Source: Pelotomaculum_B sp041645005
Lineage (GTDB): Bacteria; Bacillota; Desulfotomaculia; Desulfotomaculales; Pelotomaculaceae
Direction: 5' to 3'
NCBI GenBank assembly: GCA_041645005.1
Contig: JBAZQW010000055.1
Span: 1 to 11,131, forward strand
DNA: 11,131 nt
The translations under genes and the position numbers were made by a program. The notes beneath the pieces are model-generated. The model was not told where the DNA came from and searched no databases. It saw nothing but the letters and a program-made list of their open reading frames with translations. Within the stretch, counting starts at the first letter, position 1, and each line of letters begins with the position of its first letter. Below, in pieces: positions 6,968-11,131 of the stretch.

Positions 6968-7921
6968 TTAATCGGGTATCTCTTCTACTTGTGTTACCAG
7001 CCTGTCAAAGATTTTTTGAACCGGCAGGATGTCCTTGATCTGGTACACGTTTTTACCTGCAAACACGACTCCGTCGTCTACCCGGCCGGAGCGGGAATAC
7101 TCCAGTGCCTTGATAATACAGTACTGTCGGGAGCAATTTTTCAGACAACCGTCGCAGTCTACCGGCTTTTCCGCCGTTCCCGCCAGGACTTTGGTCACAA
7201 AGGGGTTGCGCAGCGCCCGGCCAGGCATGCCCACAGGGCTTGGGATAATCACTACGTCATCGGCGGTGGCCTTTAAATACATCTGCTTAAAGGCATCGGC
7301 AACAGCACACTCGACGCTCAGGACAAAACGGGTGGCCATTTGAACGCCGCTTGCGCCCAGCTTGAACATCCTGGCCATACCAGTGCCATCAACTATACCA
7401 CCGGCGGCGATAACCGGAATATTAACACTGGCAACGATTTCGGGTAAAATATCTTCGATGGAGCGGTCTGTGCCCAAGTGTCCGCCTGCTTCCATTCCTT
7501 CAGCGACAACTGCGGAAGCTCCCTGTTTTTCAGCGATGCGGGCCAGCTTCGCGGAAGATACGATGGAAACAATAGGCACTTCGGCTTCTCTGCCCCATTT
7601 GAAAATGTCCCTGGAAAAACCTGCGCCGGTAAAGACTAGGTCAATTTTTTCTTCTATAGCCGCGTGAACCAGAGAGGCGAACTGGCGAACGGCAAACATG
7701 ATGTTTATGCCGATAATGCCTTTGGTAAAGCGGCGGGCGGTTCTAATTTCATCTTTAAGTTCCTGAATAGTCATACCTGTGGCGGCGATCACACCAATGC
7801 CACCGGCGTTGGCCACGGCAGAGGCAAGCGGGGCTGTGGATACACCCAGGGCCATTCCCCCCTGGATGATAGGGTAACGGGGCGCCAGGCGGCCAATCTT
7901 TAGTGACGGGAATTTCATCAT
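6968..7921 (-). CDS. Nitronate monooxygenase / FabK-like FMN oxidoreductase with C-terminal cysteine motif
   Basis: FMN-dependent TIM-barrel enzyme of the nitronate monooxygenase (2-nitropropane dioxygenase)/enoyl-ACP reductase II family, 317 residues, cytoplasmic. Visible motifs: PIIQGGMALGVS (18-28), AGGIGVIAA (39-47), GMEAGGHLG (142-150) with H148 in the position of the conserved active-site His, AAGGIVDGTGM (172-182) for FMN phosphate, and GVQMATRFVLS (192-202). Near the C-terminus C256-x2-C259-x3-C263-x4-C268 forms a four-cysteine motif, typical as I recall of clostridial members and suggestive of a bound metal or cluster. The ATG at 7921-7919 has AGGAG 7 bases upstream (7933-7929), which favours it over the adjacent second ATG. 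No fatty-acid synthesis genes flank it, so a FabK role is not supported by context; the true substrate is open. Confidence 0.87.
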   Translation of the reverse strand: MMKFPSLKIGRLAPRYPIIQGGMALGVSTAPLASAVANAGGIGVIAATGMTIQELKDEIRTARRFTKGIIGINIMFAVRQFASLVHAAIEEKIDLVFTGAGFSRDIFKWGREAEVPIVSIVSSAKLARIAEKQGASAVVAEGMEAGGHLGTDRSIEDILPEIVASVNIPVIAAGGIVDGTGMARMFKLGASGVQMATRFVLSVECAVADAFKQMYLKATADDVVIIPSPVGMPGRALRNPFVTKVLAGTAEKPVDCDGCLKNCSRQYCIIKALEYSRSGRVDDGVVFAGKNVYQIKDILPVQKIFDRLVTQVEEIPD

Positions 7922-8124
7922 ATATTAACTCCTATCTCGGTATAGTATCCTTGCTAATATTTTTCTAAAGCATCTACTATATTATTATCCCAGTGGAACA
8001 GGTAAATATAAGTAATACTTGAAAATATTAATTGTTGGGTGCTGACAGACTGCAATAAAGAGTTTTTTTCATGTAATTATTAACTATTCTATGCAAAATA
8101 ATATAATCCTGTAAAGAACACAAG

Positions 8125-8156
8125 AAAAACAATTGAATATTTAAATTATTGTTTTT
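8125..8156. repeat. AT-rich 9-bp inverted repeat, possible operator
   Basis: AAAAACAAT at 8125-8133 and ATTGTTTTT at 8148-8156 are perfect reverse complements separated by 14 bases that are almost all A/T. The two-fold symmetry in a divergent promoter region would suit a dimeric regulator, but AT-rich DNA produces such repeats by chance. Confidence 0.35.
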
Positions 8157-8228
8157 GGACATTTGAAGAAAATACCTGCAGGGCTATCTGCGGCGCGTGT
8201 CATAAATTACTATTAAAAAAGGTGGCCG

Positions 8229-8239
8229 TGCTATATAAT
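8229..8239 (+). promoter_or_regulatory. Candidate promoter of the 663-residue flavoprotein gene
   Basis: TGCTATATAAT reads as an extended -10 (TG at 8229-8230, then TATATA or TATAAT). It lies about 40 bp before the GTG start, with GGAGG at 8263-8267 between. A good -35 is not visible 17 bp upstream. Confidence 0.4.
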
Positions 8240-8276
8240 TTTAATTGGTTTCAGTGATAATTGGAGGTTTTCGGCA

Positions 8277-10268
8277 GTGAGTGAACTTCTACCGCCTTGT
8301 ACAAACGCCTGTCCGGTTCATACCGACGTCCGGGGTTATCTGGCTGCTATAGCAAGGCGCGACTATAATGAAGCATTCCGTCTGATCAGCGCCAACAACC
8401 CCTTCCCTTCCGTTTGCGCCTGGGTCTGTCCCCACCCCTGTGAGGAAGCGTGCCGCCGGGCGGTTGTTGACGCGCCTATAGCCATCAAAGATTTGAAGCG
8501 GTTCGCGGTTGAAATGGCAGGACCCGGGCACGGCGTTTTTCCCCATGTACCACGAAGTGGTAAAAAGGTGGCGGTGGCCGGCGCCGGGCCGGCCGGGCTT
8601 ACCGCGGCCTATAACTTGACCAGGCTGGGTCACAAGGTGGTTGTGTTTGATCGCCTCCCCTCCCCCGGCGGGCACTTTCTGACTTCTCTGCCGACTTACA
8701 GGCTCCCGAGGGAGGCTCTAAGCCGGGACATCGAAAAGATCCTGGCCGCGGGTGTGGAGTTTCGGCCTGGTGTGGATGTGGGCAGGGATATAACAGTTGA
8801 ACGCTTAAAAAAGGAAAACGACGCGGTTATTATAAGCACAGGCCTATGGGCCAACCGGGGACTGAACTTGCCTGGATTTGATCATCCGGCTGTGTTAAGC
8901 GCGCTGGCGTTCTTAAAGGCGGCTAATGCGGGTGAGGAAACCGGGATTGGCGGCAGGGTAGTGGTTATTGGCGGCGGCGATGTGGCCATGGATGCGGCCC
9001 GTACCGCCGTGCGCCTGGGGGCGCCTGAGGTTCTGGTTGTCTGTCTCGAGTCTCTGGAGCAGATGCCGGCGCATGTCTGGGAGATAGAAGAGGCGCGGGC
9101 CGAGGGAGTGACAATTCTCCCCGGCTATGGCCCGGTTGAAGTGCTGACAGCAAACAACTCCATTACCGGTCTTACCGTTCAGAAAGTAAACTCAGTATTT
9201 GACCGGGAAGGAAAATTCAACCCAATTTATGACCCCGTCAGCTTCAAAACGGTACTCGCGGACACGGTTATTCTTTGTATCGGCCAGATGCCTGATAATT
9301 CCTTCCTGGCGGGAAACTTTCTGGCAACCGCCAGGGGCGGCCTGGCGGTAGATAAGCGGTTTCTTACCACCAGCGCTGATGGGATTTTTGCCTGCGGGGA
9401 ATTAACCTTTGGCTCGGGCCCGGCGATCGAGGCCATAGCTTCGGGGTACCGGGCGGCGCTGGCCGTCGAACATTATTTCAATGGTGAAAAAATAGCGCTT
9501 GATGAACAAGAAGCGCAGATTATCGGACCGCTGCCGGAGGAGATTGCCGCAAAAATACCCCGGAGTGAACGCAAAAAGGCACCGCTGCTCCCCCCGGAGG
9601 AACGCGGCAGGAGTTTTCTGCCCTATGAGCTGGGGCTGGAAGAAAAGGCGGCGCTTAGCGAAGCGGACCGCTGCCTGAAATGCGGCCTGGGCGCGTCTGT
9701 CAATAATGAAAAATGCGCGGCCTGCCTCAACTGCCAGAGGGCTTGCCCTTACAAGGTGCCGGTGGTAGACGGGCATGCCAGCATGCCTGTGGAAAGCTGC
9801 CAGGCCTGCGGTATCTGTGCCGCGGTCTGTCCTGCCCAGGCTATAGAAATAGGCGTTCTGGACGAAGAAGCTATCTTGCTTAAGCTTGATTCACTTTGCT
9901 TAAAAGGGAAAGTGGCGGTTTTTACCTGCCGCGCCGCCTGTGTTGACAGTCCGGACCTGGCAGAACTTGGCGAAACGCCGGATCTTAAGCAAACGTGTAT
10001 AATTGAGATGCCTTCGGCTGGCATGCTGCGTCTGGAATGGCTTTTGAAAGCCTTTGAAAACGGGGCGGCCGGGGTGGCGGTTGTCGTCTGTGGGAAGGAC
10101 CAGTGCCGGTGCTATGGCGGCTTTGAACTCCTGGAAGGTGTAATAGCACGCGCTGGTGAATTATTGTCCGCCGCCGGGATCAGGCCGGAACAGCTGTACC
10201 ACCGCAGGCTGGCTGGAGGGGAGAGCCCTGTGAGCTTGTTGAGAGAATTTGCCGGGCAGCTGCCTTAG
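8277..10268 (+). CDS. Iron-sulfur flavoprotein: GltD-like oxidoreductase + ferredoxin + MvhD/FlpD-like domain
   Basis: A 663-residue cytoplasmic electron-transfer protein. Residues 1-80 form the N-terminal iron-sulfur domain of glutamate synthase small subunit/dihydropyrimidine dehydrogenase (C8, C12, C47, C51, C55, C59). Residues about 97-400 are a two-dinucleotide-binding flavoprotein: GAGPAGL (102-108) for FAD, VVVIGGGDVAMDAA (228-241) for NAD(P)H, and SADGIFACGE (366-375) for the FAD ribityl end. Residues 466-520 hold two [4Fe-4S] motifs (C480/483/486/490 and C508/511/514/518), preceded by C466 and C469. Residues about 545-663 resemble MvhD/FlpD, the [2Fe-2S] subunit linking hydrogenases or formate dehydrogenases to heterodisulfide reductase, with C551, C555, C605, C610 and C612. 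The GTG start has GGAGG 9 bases upstream. It stands alone: divergent upstream neighbour, terminator downstream. The electron partner cannot be named from this window. It is not a normal GltD: no GltA gene is adjacent and the C-terminal half is extra. Confidence 0.87.
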   Translation: MSELLPPCTNACPVHTDVRGYLAAIARRDYNEAFRLISANNPFPSVCAWVCPHPCEEACRRAVVDAPIAIKDLKRFAVEMAGPGHGVFPHVPRSGKKVAVAGAGPAGLTAAYNLTRLGHKVVVFDRLPSPGGHFLTSLPTYRLPREALSRDIEKILAAGVEFRPGVDVGRDITVERLKKENDAVIISTGLWANRGLNLPGFDHPAVLSALAFLKAANAGEETGIGGRVVVIGGGDVAMDAARTAVRLGAPEVLVVCLESLEQMPAHVWEIEEARAEGVTILPGYGPVEVLTANNSITGLTVQKVNSVFDREGKFNPIYDPVSFKTVLADTVILCIGQMPDNSFLAGNFLATARGGLAVDKRFLTTSADGIFACGELTFGSGPAIEAIASGYRAALAVEHYFNGEKIALDEQEAQIIGPLPEEIAAKIPRSERKKAPLLPPEERGRSFLPYELGLEEKAALSEADRCLKCGLGASVNNEKCAACLNCQRACPYKVPVVDGHASMPVESCQACGICAAVCPAQAIEIGVLDEEAILLKLDSLCLKGKVAVFTCRAACVDSPDLAELGETPDLKQTCIIEMPSAGMLRLEWLLKAFENGAAGVAVVVCGKDQCRCYGGFELLEGVIARAGELLSAAGIRPEQLYHRRLAGGESPVSLLREFAGQLP

Positions 10269-10325
10269 TTCAAGAGGGATTTGATCCGGAGTTATTCAAC
10301 AATTCAACAATTGGCACCAAAACTA

Positions 10326-10363
10326 GAAGGGGAGCTATCTCCCCTTCTTTATATTTTATTTAT
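10326..10363 (+). terminator. Rho-independent terminator after the flavoprotein gene
   Basis: A 9-bp GC-rich stem (10326-10334 with 10339-10347, GAAGGGGAG) with a CTAT loop is followed by TTTATATTTTATTTAT. It lies 57 bases after the stop codon and separates the flavoprotein transcript from kdp. The bases between the stop and the stem hold only a short tandem CAACAATT repeat. Confidence 0.88.
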
Positions 10364-10390
10364 GCTCTGCCCTGTTTTCTTGATCCTAAA

Positions 10391-10417
10391 TTGATTTTTA
10401 ATCAGACATAATAAAAT
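10391..10417 (+). promoter_or_regulatory. Weak candidate promoter of the kdp operon
   Basis: TTGATT at 10391-10396 and TAAAAT at 10412-10417 resemble -35 and -10 boxes, but the 15-bp spacing is short. A small inverted repeat (10392-10396 with 10400-10404) overlaps it. kdp operons are usually controlled by the KdpDE two-component system at low K+; no KdpE site can be recognised by eye. Confidence 0.3.
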
Positions 10418-10505
10418 TGCGGGGGAATCAGACAGGCATAGAGGGTGAAGAAAGGAAAAAGGCATAAGGATCTGTGGATACGGGAAAATATACAAAAAGT
10501 CTGAT
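10400..10505 (+). promoter_or_regulatory. Structured kdp leader with 26-bp spaced repeats and a potential switching stem
   Basis: AATCAGACA occurs at 10400-10408 and again at 10426-10434; AGGCATA occurs at 10434-10440 and 10460-10466; both pairs are exactly 26 bp apart. GTCTGAT at 10499-10505 is the perfect complement of ATCAGAC in either copy, so two exclusive 7-bp stems are possible, ending 8 bases before the kdpF ribosome site. GGGGGAA (10421-10427) and GGGTGAA (10443-10449) recall part of the c-di-AMP (ydaO) riboswitch, but its conserved 3' half is not seen. Confidence 0.4.
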
Positions 10506-10525
10506 AAAACCTGAAGGAGATTAAC

Positions 10526-10612
10526 ATGGCTGACATGGTTTTAGGCGGTCTTGTCACCGCCGGACTTTTGATCTATCTGGTTTATGTGTTGATAAAAGCG
10601 GAGGAATTTTAA
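10526..10612 (+). CDS. kdpF: Potassium-transporting ATPase small subunit KdpF
   Basis: A 28-residue single-span membrane peptide that stabilises the KdpFABC K+-pumping ATPase. The sequence starts MADMVLGGLVTAGLLIYLVY and ends LIKAEEF, which matches the E. coli KdpF pattern (a hydrophobic helix, then YLVYALINAEAF). The ATG has a strong AAGGAG at 10514-10519, 6 bases upstream. The stop overlaps the kdpA start by one base (TAATG). Its size and hydrophobic nature, together with the kdpA neighbour, make the call firm. Confidence 0.93.
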   Translation: MADMVLGGLVTAGLLIYLVYVLIKAEEF

Positions 10613-11131
10613 TGAGACAAACGGACATTTTACAGATACTGCTTTATCTCGTTATACTCATAGCACTCGCTATTCCGTTAGGACGCTACATGTTTAAGGT
10701 CTATACCGGTGAACGTACCCCGCTGGATCGTGTGCTGCGCCCGCTGGAGCGGCTCATCTATCGTTTTGTGGGAGTAGAGGTTGAAAAAGAGATGGGGTGG
10801 CGCGAGTATGCCGTCGCGCTCCTGGTCTTTAATTTTCTGGGAATAGTCTTGCTTTTCTTGTTGCAGCTGGCGCAGGGATACCTGCCTTTTAATCCCCAGC
10901 AATTCGGGGCGGTGAAACCGGACCTTGCTTTTAATACAGCGACCAGTTTTACCACCAATACCAACTGGCAGTCCTATAGCGGCGAATCGACCATGAGCTA
11001 CCTTACCCAGATGGCCGGCCTGGCGGTGCAAAACTTTCTTTCCGCCGCAACAGGCATGGTCGTGGTGATTGCCCTGACCCGCGGACTGGCCCGGCGCAGG
11101 GCCGCCACTATCGGTAACTTCTGGATAGACC
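10612..11131 (+). CDS. kdpA: Potassium-transporting ATPase K+-channel-like subunit KdpA (3' end missing)
   Basis: KdpA is the channel-like subunit of the high-affinity K+ P-type ATPase; it contains the selectivity filter. 173 residues are visible of about 560 in the family; the frame is still open at the right edge. The start is set by GGAGG at 10600-10604, inside the last kdpF codons, 7 bases before the ATG. A first membrane helix lies at about 6-24, a second at about 65-85. LPFNPQQ (91-97), then NTATSFTTNTNWQSYSGE (108-125), contain the first pore-loop filter region; SQMAG-like LTQMAGLAVQNFLSAATG (131-148) follows and is nearly the same as in E. coli KdpA. The kdpF overlap implies translational coupling, and kdpB and kdpC are expected beyond the window. 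Confidence 0.95.
   Translation, partial: MRQTDILQILLYLVILIALAIPLGRYMFKVYTGERTPLDRVLRPLERLIYRFVGVEVEKEMGWREYAVALLVFNFLGIVLLFLLQLAQGYLPFNPQQFGAVKPDLAFNTATSFTTNTNWQSYSGESTMSYLTQMAGLAVQNFLSAATGMVVVIALTRGLARRRAATIGNFWID

Larger units (their letters stand above)
7922..8276. other. AT-rich divergent intergenic region with no gene seen
   Basis: 355 bp between two divergently transcribed genes, clearly richer in A+T than the flanking coding DNA. I found no convincing small ORF on either strand; the few ATGs run into stops within about 15 codons and lack ribosome sites. It must hold promoters for both genes. A 9-bp inverted repeat lies at 8125-8133/8148-8156, and a TATAAT at 8102-8107 lacks a matching -35. 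Confidence 0.7.

Noticed and set aside
9402..9776. Minus-strand open frames inside the flavoprotein gene
   Set aside because: They overlap conserved FAD and iron-sulfur motifs on the plus strand and lack ribosome sites.
8277..10268. Glutamate synthase small subunit (gltD) or the YgfK-type partner of xanthine dehydrogenase
   Set aside because: The ferredoxin and MvhD-like C-terminal half is not part of GltD, no gltA is nearby, and the gene is 5 kb from xdhABC with unrelated genes between.
10400..10505. A standard ydaO (c-di-AMP) riboswitch before kdp
   Set aside because: Only GGGGGAA and GGGTGAA fit; the conserved 3' half with the CCGAATCCG and CAGCTAACC segments is missing. Kept only as an unnamed structured leader.
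10678..11031. A 117-codon minus-strand open frame opposite kdpA
   Set aside because: kdpA on the plus strand is certain from its pore-loop motif; the antisense product is low-complexity and unlike any protein I know.

Overview
The window looks like a chromosomal segment of an anaerobic, Gram-positive (Firmicutes/Clostridia-like, perhaps Peptococcaceae-like) bacterium. This rests on strong AGGAGG-type ribosome binding sites, use of GTG starts, a YtvI-type permease of the kind found in spore formers, a Clostridia-style cysteine-bearing nitronate monooxygenase/FabK relative, a multi-iron-sulfur flavoprotein with an MvhD-like tail, and GGGGACGGT palindromic repeats. The taxonomic call is inference from gene content; no rRNA or other marker is present. 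I see no prophage, transposase gene, CRISPR array, tRNA or rRNA.

Layout. (1) 1-3293, plus strand: a three-gene molybdenum hydroxylase operon in the order Mo subunit, FAD subunit, [2Fe-2S] subunit. All three closely resemble E. coli XdhA, XdhB and XdhC; xdhA is cut by the left edge. (2) 3300-3381: a long perfect inverted repeat with three tandem 10-bp units on its left side. (3) 3402-5561, plus strand: galE behind an extended -10 promoter, overlapping a secreted or membrane-anchored coiled-coil protein gene. (4) 5562-5681: a run of hairpins between convergent genes. (5) 5682-7921, minus strand: a YtvI-like AI-2E family permease and, upstream of it, an FMN-dependent nitronate monooxygenase/enoyl reductase-like gene with its own terminator. 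(6) 7922-8276: an AT-rich divergent intergenic region. (7) 8277-10268, plus strand: a 663-residue iron-sulfur flavoprotein joining a GltD-like oxidoreductase, a two-cluster ferredoxin module and an MvhD/FlpD-like domain, followed by a clear terminator. (8) 10364-11131, plus strand: the start of a kdp potassium-ATPase operon (kdpF, then kdpA cut by the right edge), behind a leader with repeats and a potential switching stem.

How the genes work together. XdhABC should form one cytoplasmic enzyme that oxidises hypoxanthine/xanthine or a related purine and passes electrons Mo -> FeS -> FAD -> NAD. The 663-residue flavoprotein is a separate electron-transfer unit whose partners are not in the window. 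GalE and its overlapping partner suggest cell-envelope work. KdpFA belongs to high-affinity K+ uptake. The most interesting points are the flavoprotein fusion, the kdp leader, the coiled-coil protein without a recognisable hydrolase domain, and two families of palindromic repeats, one of which flanks the permease gene with structure-preserving changes.
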